From an uncultured Cytophagaceae bacterium (GTDB lineage: Bacteria > Bacteroidota > Bacteroidia > Cytophagales > Microscillaceae): a stretch of DNA of 6,153 nt. Numbering within the stretch: the stretch's first letter is position 1; each line of letters opens with the position of its first letter. The DNA lies in NCBI GenBank assembly GCA_937899305.1, contig CALDJV010001020.1:1-6153 (forward strand), written 5' to 3'. A model generated the notes under the pieces. It was given only the letters and a program-made list of their open reading frames with translations. It was not told where the DNA came from and did no database searches. Both the position numbers and the translations under genes were made by a program. Positions 1 through 6,153 of the stretch are shown here, one piece after another.

Positions 1-81
1 TTTAGCTTTGAGTAATTTCACTAAAACCTCGACACTTATTTTGAAAGCGTTACTAGCGATTTATATTATATTTTACAATCG

Positions 82-1455
82 TCAATTATTCAACACATTG
101 CAATCTTTATAGGCTTTGTCAATCTCAATAAACATCTCCCCTTTCACCCTATTGAACCATTGATTAATTGCCTTGGCTTTTTTCTCATTGAGTGCCGCGG
201 TGTATATCTTTTGGTAATCCTTCGTAAAGTCCGCATTATGACCCGGGATTTTACCCTTATAATAAATGATGCGTACTGCAGTTTTACCGTCATTGGTACG
301 ATAAGACTGAGGCTTGGTAACATTGCCTACTTTCATTGTATCCAAGGTCAAATACAAGTACGAATCCAAGTCTTTTACTACAATTTGGGTACTACCTGTT
401 ACTGGGCTGGTCAGAATTCCAGCATTTCCTGCGGTAAGCTTATCATCCGAATATTCCTTTGCCGCTTTGGCAAAAGGCAAACTATCTTGTAAAATCTTAA
501 CCCGAATGCTATCCAAAAAATGACTGGCCTCGCTTACATCTACCAAAGAGTAATCTGGCTTCATAAAAATATGGCGCGTATGAAACTCATTCCCTCGTCT
601 TTCTATAAGCTGAATGACATGGAATCCCAGTTGAGATTCGATTACCTTAGAAATTTCACCTTTTTTCAAGCGAAAAACAGTTGCCTCAAACTTAGGTACA
701 AATACCCCTCTGGTTTGCCAACCCAAGTCTCCACCATTTTTGGCACTACCATAGTCTTCCGAAAATTCCTGAGCCAGTGGTCCAAACTCTTCCCCTTTCA
801 GTAATCGCTGCCTGATCTTATCAAGTCGATCCCGAATTTTCATTTTTTGCTCCTTGGTAGGCTCCGGTATCTTTACAATATGCCCTACCTCTACCTCATC
901 TTGAAAGTAAGGCAGACTATCTTTAGGGATCTCATCAAAGTATTGTTTGACTTCTTTGGGCGTAATTTTTACATTGGCGGTAATTTCACCATTCATTTTT
1001 TGCACCGTCAATCGTTCCTTCAAAATATCACGAATGTCCTCTTTAATCTGGTCCATCGTTTTGCCGTATAACTTTTCCAATTCGGCCTGACTACCATTGG
1101 CCTGCTGAATAAGCAAAGCAATACGACGATTGAGCTGGTCTTCTACTTGGCCATCACTCACCGTTACTGAGTCGATGTCTGCTTTGGCCAACAACATCTT
1201 GTTGATGATCATGTCTTCCAGCAATTTACATTTCAGTTTTGCTCCTGGGGTGGCCTGGCTCTGAGAAATTATATTTAAATATTGGGCCTGAAGATCTGAC
1301 TCTAGTATGATGTAGTTGTTTACCTTTGCGATAATTTTATCTACTACCTTCCCCCCTCCTTGCGCGTTGCTTTGAGTTGAACCCAACAAAAACAACAGAA
1401 GTAGGGCAGTGCTCAAACCATACTTCAAAATTGACTTGTGCATAATTTTTTGCAT
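82..1455 (-). CDS. surA: Periplasmic SurA-like peptidyl-prolyl cis-trans isomerase/chaperone
   Basis: This 457-residue protein is a SurA-type chaperone and proline isomerase, a family that escorts unfolded outer-membrane proteins through the periplasm. Residues 1-31 form a Sec signal peptide: basic start, hydrophobic LLLLFLLG core, and likely cleavage after SNA before QGGG. There is no lipobox, so it should be soluble. Residues 36-170 resemble the SurA N-terminal chaperone region, beginning VVDKIIAKVNNYIILESDL. The first parvulin domain (about 187-287) is canonical, with H192, the GGDLGW motif (241-246) and the GFHVI motif carrying H279. The second (about 290-400) is degenerate: RHIF with H295 remains, but the GG-LGW and GYH motifs are lost. 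The start codon directly abuts the upstream stop (TAAATG), implying translational coupling. M5 at 1443 is an alternative start. The family is certain; the symbol is by homology and orthology to Proteobacterial SurA is not proven. Confidence 0.9.
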   Translation of the reverse strand: MQKIMHKSILKYGLSTALLLLFLLGSTQSNAQGGGKVVDKIIAKVNNYIILESDLQAQYLNIISQSQATPGAKLKCKLLEDMIINKMLLAKADIDSVTVSDGQVEDQLNRRIALLIQQANGSQAELEKLYGKTMDQIKEDIRDILKERLTVQKMNGEITANVKITPKEVKQYFDEIPKDSLPYFQDEVEVGHIVKIPEPTKEQKMKIRDRLDKIRQRLLKGEEFGPLAQEFSEDYGSAKNGGDLGWQTRGVFVPKFEATVFRLKKGEISKVIESQLGFHVIQLIERRGNEFHTRHIFMKPDYSLVDVSEASHFLDSIRVKILQDSLPFAKAAKEYSDDKLTAGNAGILTSPVTGSTQIVVKDLDSYLYLTLDTMKVGNVTKPQSYRTNDGKTAVRIIYYKGKIPGHNADFTKDYQKIYTAALNEKKAKAINQWFNRVKGEMFIEIDKAYKDCNVLNN

Positions 1456-2370
1456 TTAATAAATTTTAATCTTTTTAGATTTTTGCGCCTTTTTTAGTAA
1501 ATCTTCTTCTAATTTTTTAATCAATTGTACTTTACGATTTTGCAAAATCAACGCGATTACCCTGGATTTTGCAAAATCATAAGGCGCTTCCTGATCGGCT
1601 AATTTGAAATCCCGCAACTTGAGATAATAAATATATTGCTTATCTCGGCGGTTCATCGGCTGTACTTTACTTAAGGTCATCAAATTTGCTTTATTGGCCA
1701 TTTCTGCAAATGGAGTGTTGCTTATCAAAGCATCTAGGGACACCCAAGTACTATCCTCCAGATGATAAAACTCAGCCGACTTTACGCAATAATCTCTTAA
1801 AGTTTTCTTACGATTGGCCCCAGTATTCAATAGCATCCGACTAATCTTGATGTTTGCTAAAGAATCTCTTTGAATGCTGGCAAGGGGTATTTTCATAAAC
1901 ACTCCTTGCACAATGTTCTCTTTTAATTTCAAAAACTCCTGATGCCCCTTCAAATAAGCATCTATTTCGGCTTTCTTAACTAAGGTATCTAATTTTTCGG
2001 TTACGTATTTTTGCTCGAGTGAATATCGTAAAAGATCGTACTCAAACTGCTGTACTTTTTTCTTAATTTCAGACTGATCTACCTGGCTCTGTTCACGAGC
2101 TTCGTTCAAAACCAATTCTCTTTTAACCCAAGAATCAATGTATCTCTTTACTAAAGAGAGGCTATCTTTCGGATTCATTCCAGGAACTGTAAGCCCCTGA
2201 AGCGCATTGGCATACAGTACTGAGTTTCCTACTTGAGCTACTCTTTTCGAGTCTTTTTTGTCGGTAGCCTGCTCATCACTACTCAATAAGTTGCAACCAG
2301 GTAAGCCCATAATAAGACTCAGTGCAAGTAAAAAAGCCACTATTTTTGTGTTAGAGAAGTATGGTTTCAT
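1456..2370 (-). CDS. SurA-like lipoprotein with degenerate parvulin region
   Basis: This 304-residue lipoprotein has a signal peptide at residues 1-25 (hydrophobic IVAFLLALSLIMG) ending in the lipobox LPGC, so C26 should be lipidated. After the cysteine comes NLLSSDEQ, then a charged linker. Residues 44-140 resemble the N-terminal region of SurA/PrsA-type chaperones: VAQVGNSVLYANAL, then long helices rich in K, E and Q. Residues 150-255 sit where a parvulin domain would lie and keep its approximate length, but show no HIL, GG-LGW or GYHII motif. Isomerase activity is therefore unlikely and a pure chaperone or adaptor role is inferred. A lysine-rich helix ends the protein. It lies 13 bases after the large parvulin lipoprotein and touches the surA start, so all three genes should share one transcript. 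Similar proteins are often annotated only as hypothetical; the family placement rests on context plus weak motif similarity. Confidence 0.8.
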   Translation of the reverse strand: MKPYFSNTKIVAFLLALSLIMGLPGCNLLSSDEQATDKKDSKRVAQVGNSVLYANALQGLTVPGMNPKDSLSLVKRYIDSWVKRELVLNEAREQSQVDQSEIKKKVQQFEYDLLRYSLEQKYVTEKLDTLVKKAEIDAYLKGHQEFLKLKENIVQGVFMKIPLASIQRDSLANIKISRMLLNTGANRKKTLRDYCVKSAEFYHLEDSTWVSLDALISNTPFAEMANKANLMTLSKVQPMNRRDKQYIYYLKLRDFKLADQEAPYDFAKSRVIALILQNRKVQLIKKLEEDLLKKAQKSKKIKIY

Positions 2371-2383
2371 GTGAGCTCATCTT

Positions 2384-4720
2384 CTATTTTTGTCCTACCA
2401 ATTGATCTATTACTTTCTGATTGATCTGAACAGGATAAGACTTACTCAATCCCTTGATCCATTCTTGCTCAAGGTGGTTTTGGTAATTGGTAATTACCTT
2501 GCCTCTGGTTTCGTTGTACTCTTTCAACCGAGAGGGTAGTATTTTATCTATCACTACATACAAAATGCGATCCTTGTCACGCAACTGAGTACTCCCTCTT
2601 TCCCAAGCTACTTTGTTTAAATCCGAATTGAGGCCTTTCTCAAACACCCCTTCGGTAATTTTGATATTCAATGGATTCGTCAAATTCAACTCAATTGCCA
2701 AATCTTTTTTATCGGAAGAATAAAACGCGAACTCTAATCGGCGATTCCTTCTTCGGTTTTTGATAGATACTGGTTTCGATTTTTTATAATCCTTGGTAAT
2801 AATACGATCGATACCCACTCGCTGTCTCAACAAAAACCCTAAAGCCTTTTGTAAACGTTCACTAGATAGTTTGTCTTCCTCGTCGGGATCAATATGGCCA
2901 GAAATTTCAAGCTTGTACTGACGGTTTCGTCGCAAAATATTGGCTACCCTCAACAATACCTGCTCGGTGCTCTTATTCAAACCACTTCCGTTTTTATCAA
3001 AATACAAATTATCTGCTTTGGCCTTGGTGACTAAATACCTGGTTTGTCCTAAACGTGATTTCAGTTGAGCGAGCACTTGCTCATTGGCAATACTATAAAT
3101 GGTAGCTTGAGCCCTTTCTTTCCAGCGGTAACGTTCCCGATTTCCTTCAAAGAATTTTCGTGCTTCAACTGTATCCTGGATAGCCTTGTTCCAAACATTA
3201 TCATTCATCATTTGAAACAGCATCATCCCCTCTTTATATTCTTTTACCAACATTTTATAATCCTTGTATTTCACTTCAAGGTTATTGCGCTCAAAATCGA
3301 TGGCGCTAAAATCAATAAACTGTTGGAAAAGCAATTGCATATAATGCTGCGATTTGTTCAGATTTGCTTTGGGTACTTGCTTTTCTATCACAAAGTCAAA
3401 GAAGTTTTTGACAGTATACCCTCTTTTGAGCTTAAGCACACGATCTTCGTACCTTACAATTACTTCGTTGAGCAACGGATCATTTTGATTGTATTTCCAT
3501 CCTCCTTTCAACAAAGAAGCATCGGCCTTGGCTATGGCTCTGTCTACCACTCTGGCATTGGTACTGAAGTTGTTTAATTTCTTGAGCCTTTCTATAAATG
3601 ATTGCTGAGTTACCTTCAAACGGGAATCCTTGGCGACTTTCTGACGGATAAAGCCTTCCATTTTACCAAACGGTTCTACGGTTCTCTTTTTCACTAGTTT
3701 GATGATGTGCCAACCACTGTAAGGGGTATAAATGGGCTGAGAAAAGTCACCTACTTCGTTGAGTTGAAAAGCGGCTTGTTCAAACTCAGGGATCGCTTCG
3801 CCAATGCCAAACTCGGGCAATACACCTGCTTTGTCTTTTGAGGGCTGATCCTCAGAAAACTGACGACACAACTTTTCCCAGGTTTCTCCCGCCTTGAGAC
3901 GTTCATAAATTTTGTCAATTTTTCGCTTGGCTTCTATAGAATCTTTAATAGAGCTTTTGGGAGGAGACACAATCATAATGTGGGCCGTTTGGATTTTACC
4001 ACTGGCTTTGCGGCGATCGGTCACTTTCAAGAAGTGATACCCAAACTTGGTCCGTAGTAAATCAGAAATAGACCCTATTTGAGTATTGTAAGATGCATTT
4101 TCAAAAGGATACACCATTTGCAATGCCGTAAAATATCCAATGTTTCCACCTTGCTTGGCCGATGGCCCTTGCGAATGTTGGGTAGCTACTTGCTCAAAAC
4201 TTTTACCATTGAGGACATTCTTGCGCAACTCGAGGATTTTGTTGTAAGCCACGATGGTGTCCTCTGGTTCAGCTTCCTTGTCTACTTTTACCAGGATGTG
4301 AGAAACCCTCACTTCTTCTTTCAAACGTTCATAAGCTTCTCGTACCAATTCCTCTACCTTGGCCTTGTCGGTCAGGTAGGGTTTGGCCAATTGATCCCGA
4401 TAGGTGGCCAGCTCTTTGTTGAAAGCCTGGGTAGTATCTATCCCCGCTTTTTGAGCAGCCAGTATTTTTAGTTTAAACTTAATGTATAAATCCAGATAGT
4501 TTTCAATACTGCTACGGGTATAAGCACTGTCTTTATTCTTGAGGCTTTTCTCGTAAGTGTATTTAAAATCGGATACATAAATGGGGTTGGATCCCAGAGT
4601 GGCAATTACTTTAGATTGACTACTTGTTGTATTTTTTGTAGTTGTACAGCTTACCAAAGCTACACCCAAACCCAAAACATACAATCCCGCCTTGGCAAAA
4701 ACACTATATTTAAAAAACAT
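2384..4720 (-). CDS. Large parvulin-type isomerase lipoprotein with inserted OmpA-like domain
   Basis: This is a 778-residue envelope lipoprotein and the first gene of the chaperone operon. The start at 4720 is preferred to the in-frame ATG at 4822 because it puts a normal signal peptide (MFFKYSVFAKAGLYVLGLG) directly before the lipobox LVSC, with C25 lipidated; the 34 extra residues would ruin it. Numbering from 4720: residues 37-130 are SurA-like; parvulin domain 1 (about 136-235) has H141, GGNIGY and the GYHF motif with H229; parvulin domain 2 (about 242-345) has H247 and the GWHII motif with H338. Both look catalytically intact. Residues 571-664 form an OmpA-like domain containing GHID, LSSER and RRRNRRLEF, with the aspartate (D611) and arginine (R622) that bind diaminopimelate in OmpA. 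Flanking segments (about 504-544 and 685-766) resemble the C-terminal part of Bacteroidetes parvulin lipoproteins, so the OmpA unit appears inserted. Likely role: folding outer-membrane proteins, possibly while bound to peptidoglycan. Confidence 0.9.
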   Translation of the reverse strand: MFFKYSVFAKAGLYVLGLGVALVSCTTTKNTTSSQSKVIATLGSNPIYVSDFKYTYEKSLKNKDSAYTRSSIENYLDLYIKFKLKILAAQKAGIDTTQAFNKELATYRDQLAKPYLTDKAKVEELVREAYERLKEEVRVSHILVKVDKEAEPEDTIVAYNKILELRKNVLNGKSFEQVATQHSQGPSAKQGGNIGYFTALQMVYPFENASYNTQIGSISDLLRTKFGYHFLKVTDRRKASGKIQTAHIMIVSPPKSSIKDSIEAKRKIDKIYERLKAGETWEKLCRQFSEDQPSKDKAGVLPEFGIGEAIPEFEQAAFQLNEVGDFSQPIYTPYSGWHIIKLVKKRTVEPFGKMEGFIRQKVAKDSRLKVTQQSFIERLKKLNNFSTNARVVDRAIAKADASLLKGGWKYNQNDPLLNEVIVRYEDRVLKLKRGYTVKNFFDFVIEKQVPKANLNKSQHYMQLLFQQFIDFSAIDFERNNLEVKYKDYKMLVKEYKEGMMLFQMMNDNVWNKAIQDTVEARKFFEGNRERYRWKERAQATIYSIANEQVLAQLKSRLGQTRYLVTKAKADNLYFDKNGSGLNKSTEQVLLRVANILRRNRQYKLEISGHIDPDEEDKLSSERLQKALGFLLRQRVGIDRIITKDYKKSKPVSIKNRRRNRRLEFAFYSSDKKDLAIELNLTNPLNIKITEGVFEKGLNSDLNKVAWERGSTQLRDKDRILYVVIDKILPSRLKEYNETRGKVITNYQNHLEQEWIKGLSKSYPVQINQKVIDQLVGQK

Positions 4721-4747
4721 AATAAAATCTAGCTTTTGGTCTATTGG

Positions 4748-4755
4748 CAAATATG
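4748..4755 (-). promoter_or_regulatory. Possible -7 box for the chaperone operon
   Basis: On the minus strand this reads CATATTTG, one mismatch from the Bacteroidetes -7 consensus TAnnTTTG. It would start transcription near 4741, about 20 bases before the preferred ATG at 4720, which fits the shorter start. No TTTG box is found at the usual 19-21 base distance upstream, so support is weak. The 196-base gap from 4721 to 4916 shows no gene and no clear terminator, so read-through from the STAS/anti-sigma genes is also possible. Confidence 0.25.
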
Positions 4756-4916
4756 ACCACAATTTTACGGATTTTTTATGAAAAAAAACTCGATTTGTAG
4801 TGAGTAATAAATACTTTAACAAAAGAAATCACTTTAGAGAAAAGCATGTATTAGGGGGAAATCAGGGAGTAGAAATAGTAAGCAGCTTTTGATGAATTGC
4901 TCTGGTTAATATTTGA

Positions 4917-5336
4917 CTAACTGGCTACAATTTTTTTGGTCATACGCCAAATACTTCGTTGGTCTTCTACGGCCACCTCTACCGAATCCATAATTCGATT
5001 TACCAACATCAACCCTACCCCACCTTTTCGACGCTCTTTGATAATATTGGCAATTTTGGGCTCTTTGTATTCAGTCATGTTAAAGTTGTCAGCGTCTTTG
5101 TCGATAATTTCGAACAACAATTTACCCGATTGATCTTCAATATTGATTTCTAAAAAATGGTTGGGGTCACAGTTATGAGAGTAGATAATTAGATTGGAAC
5201 AAACTTCATCTACTGCCAACACTAATTGATTCACCTCTATTTCTGATAAGGATAAATTGCGCAATACTACCGTGACAAATTCTCTGATTAGCCTCAAATT
5301 ATCCCTTACACAATTTACTTTATAGTAATGAACCAT
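4917..5336 (-). CDS. RsbW-type anti-sigma factor / serine kinase (GHKL ATPase domain)
   Basis: This 139-residue protein is a single HATPase_c_2 domain of the RsbW/SpoIIAB family. Such proteins hold a sigma factor or other target and phosphorylate a STAS antagonist on serine. The N-box is clear (LAVDEVCSNLIIYSH, residues 40-54) with E44 and N48 matching the catalytic glutamate and metal-binding asparagine of the family. The G2 box is also clear (GGVGLMLVNRIMD, 105-117). The G1 box is unusual: residues 79-85 read DKDADNF where the family normally has a glycine-containing D-x-G-x-x-F, so nucleotide binding may be altered. Length is normal and the start fits the domain edge. It is cytoplasmic and lies 78 bases after the STAS gene, its probable substrate and partner. 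No sigma factor is encoded here, so the real target is unknown. Confidence 0.88.
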   Translation of the reverse strand: MVHYYKVNCVRDNLRLIREFVTVVLRNLSLSEIEVNQLVLAVDEVCSNLIIYSHNCDPNHFLEINIEDQSGKLLFEIIDKDADNFNMTEYKEPKIANIIKERRKGGVGLMLVNRIMDSVEVAVEDQRSIWRMTKKIVAS

Positions 5337-5414
5337 TATTACTTACGATTATAAATGCTCAAACAAATAACACTCTGCGTGTTTACTGACTAAATAACAA
5401 CAATAGTTCAAATT

Positions 5415-5762
5415 TTACTTCACCTCTTTATCCTTGATTTCCTTGGCCTCTTGTTTGGTATCTAAGATCTGTAGTAGCTTATCCAACCCTAAAATCTCAA
5501 ATACATTTTTTACTTTGGGGCTCAACCCAAATAAAGCAAAACAAATTTCTTTTTCTTTGAACTCCTCAATATGTGACATAAAAACGCCCAAACCAGCAGA
5601 TGATATATAATTGAGGTTGGAACAGTCAACCAGGATATCTTTGAAGCCTTCTTTTACTGCATCTTCTACTGACTGATCCAGTTTAATAGAGGAAGAGGCA
5701 TCCACATCCCCGTAAATTTCAATAATATGAAATTTGTCTTCCGTTGTTGTCTTGATCTGCAT
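5415..5762 (-). CDS. STAS-domain anti-sigma-factor antagonist (RsbV/SpoIIAA type)
   Basis: This 115-residue cytoplasmic protein is a single STAS domain. In partner switching, the unphosphorylated form binds the RsbW-like kinase and releases its target; phosphorylation on one serine breaks the complex. The diagnostic motif is YISSAGLGVF (residues 52-61). S55 aligns with the phosphorylated serine of RsbV (S56) and SpoIIAA (S58), with alanine in the next position. The GDVDASSS segment (18-25) fits the first conserved STAS loop. A charged Lys/Glu tail (about 103-115) extends past the core. The start at 5762 (MQIKTTTEDKFH) is preferred to the in-frame ATG at 5822: the longer form adds 20 residues outside the domain and its coding region would overlap a strong promoter at 5805-5836. 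The RsbW-like gene follows 78 bases downstream, probably in the same transcript. Confidence 0.9.
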   Translation of the reverse strand: MQIKTTTEDKFHIIEIYGDVDASSSIKLDQSVEDAVKEGFKDILVDCSNLNYISSAGLGVFMSHIEEFKEKEICFALFGLSPKVKNVFEILGLDKLLQILDTKQEAKEIKDKEVK

Positions 5763-5804
5763 GTTTAGATTTACGTGTAAACAAGATGTAAGTTTATAAC
5801 CAAA

Positions 5805-5836
5805 CAAATTTATGGAATCCATGTTGGTTTCCCAAA
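5805..5836 (-). promoter_or_regulatory. Bacteroidetes-type promoter for the STAS/anti-sigma operon
   Basis: On the minus strand, TTTG (5836-5833) is followed by 20 bases and then TAAATTTG (5812-5805). This matches the Bacteroidetes housekeeping promoter (-33 TTTG, 19-21 base spacer, -7 TAnnTTTG) at every defined position. The predicted transcription start is near 5798, leaving a leader of about 36 bases before the ATG at 5762. It lies within the first codons of the longer alternative frame from 5822, which argues against that start. Confidence 0.65.
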
Positions 5837-5962
5837 ATTATCAATTCAGTTATTATACAACCTAATGATCAATTACACGGTTTTATATTCAATTTTTATT
5901 CATAAACTAGGACTTTGTCAATATGAAATATTTTTTCTTTTATGGGGTTTCTGCTTACTTTT

Positions 5963-5988
5963 GCAAAAAAATTGATTTACACATCAAT
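5963..5988 (-). terminator. Possible weak intrinsic terminator
   Basis: On the minus strand the inverted repeat ATTGAT (5988-5983) / ATCAAT (5976-5971) has a 6-base loop and runs straight into a T-run that ends near 5965. Hairpin plus T-tract is the shape of an intrinsic terminator for a minus-strand gene lying to the right of the window. The stem has only one G-C pair, so it would be weak. A second small inverted repeat, AAGTC/GACTT (5992-5996 and 6002-6006), lies just upstream of it on that strand. It might instead be an operator-like site. Confidence 0.3.
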
Positions 5989-6067
5989 ACGAAGTCGTTT
6001 TGACTTTTGATAATGAATTGTAATTAAGTAACGCGTTCGCAATAATTGTCCGGCTTAGTTTTATTTA

Positions 6068-6145
6068 GCTACGCAGAGCTTGAACTTCGTTCTGCGGTTC
6101 TCTTCGCTACACTTCGTTGCTTTTATTGCCCGTAGCCCTGCTACG
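6068..6145. repeat. Hairpin-rich block of short repeated words (probable dispersed repeat, edge of window)
   Basis: This block is clearly GC-richer than the AT-rich sequence beside it and is built from recurring words. GCTAC occurs at 6068, 6106 and 6140; ACTTCGTT at 6084 and 6111; CTTCG at 6085, 6102 and 6112. It also holds a perfect 6-base stem with a 3-base loop, CGTAGC/GCTACG (6131-6145), and an inverted repeat CGCAGA/TCTGCG (6072-6077 and 6091-6096). This structure suggests a REP-like or other dispersed non-coding repeat that probably continues past the window. A minus-strand frame is open from the edge to a TAA at 6061-6063 (30 codons), so the 3' end of a gene cannot be excluded, but its translation resembles no family I recognise. 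Confidence 0.45.
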
Positions 6146-6153
6146 AGCGCAAA

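Larger units (their letters stand above)
5837..6153. other. Intergenic region upstream of the STAS operon
   Basis: No convincing gene is seen in these 317 bases. The half next to the STAS promoter (about 5837-5960) is very AT-rich with no recognisable motif. Next come the palindrome TTTTGCAAAA (5959-5968), two small inverted repeats (5971-6006) and the repeat block at the right edge. A 26-codon plus-strand frame (5923-6003) is present but unsupported. Confidence 0.6.

Noticed and set aside
57..81. CGATT/AATCG inverted repeat just after the surA stop as a terminator
   Set aside because: A 5-base stem with a 15-base AT-rich spacer and no T-run. The left edge (1-81) shows no clear terminator and no convincing start of a further gene.
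3065..3577. Long plus-strand frame opposite the large lipoprotein gene (also smaller ones at 160-492, 520-804, 847-1071 and 4079-4471)
   Set aside because: All lie antisense to well-supported minus-strand genes and show no domain, signal or promoter; they are shadows.
4721..4822. N-terminal extension of the large parvulin lipoprotein from an ATG at 4822
   Set aside because: It would put 34 mostly polar residues before the signal peptide and lipobox, and it spans a possible -7 box.
5369..5383. Inverted repeat AACAC/GTGTT between the STAS and anti-sigma genes
   Set aside because: Only a 5-base stem with no T-run; likely chance. No promoter match was found in this gap either.
5923..6003. Plus-strand 26-codon frame starting MKYFFFYGVSAYF
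   Set aside because: Very short, in AT-rich intergenic sequence, overlapping the palindrome cluster, with no promoter match upstream.
6061..6153. Minus-strand open frame of 30 codons running in from the window edge
   Set aside because: The sequence is made of short repeated words and hairpins, and its translation matches no family I recognise; a non-coding repeat is the simpler reading, though the edge prevents certainty.

Overview
The window looks chromosomal and comes from a member of the Bacteroidetes (Bacteroidota), most likely a marine or Cytophagales-type species. The reasons are its AT-rich composition, start codons without Shine-Dalgarno sequences, a near-perfect Bacteroidetes-type promoter (TTTG-N20-TAAATTTG) and a run of SurA/parvulin-type genes of the kind found in this phylum. 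Assigning a species from this sequence would be a guess. All five convincing genes lie on the minus strand, so the window reads from right to left.

Right part (about 5823-6153): a non-coding stretch of about 330 bases. The edge (about 6068-6145) is a hairpin-rich, GC-richer block of short repeated words that looks like a dispersed repeat. Next come two small adjacent inverted repeats, the second followed by a T-run on the minus strand (a possible weak terminator), and then the promoter of the next operon.

Middle (5762-4917): a two-gene partner-switching module. It has a STAS-domain anti-sigma-factor antagonist (RsbV/SpoIIAA type, with the phosphorylatable serine present) and a small RsbW-type GHKL ATPase. 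No PP2C phosphatase or sigma factor is visible in the window.

Left part (4720-82): a tight three-gene envelope-chaperone operon. The first gene encodes a large lipoprotein with a SurA-like N-terminal region, two intact parvulin domains and an unexpected OmpA-like peptidoglycan-binding domain set into its C-terminal half. The second encodes a lipoprotein that keeps the SurA-like shape but has lost the parvulin signature. The third encodes a soluble periplasmic SurA-like isomerase with one intact and one degenerate parvulin domain. The genes are 13 bases and 0 bases apart. Together they probably form a chaperone set that carries outer-membrane proteins across the periplasm. The most distinctive feature is the OmpA-like insertion, which could tether one of these chaperones to the cell wall.

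Two start sites were moved inward from the longest reading frames: 4822 to 4720 in the large lipoprotein and 5822 to 5762 in the STAS protein. Signal peptide, domain and promoter positions support both changes.
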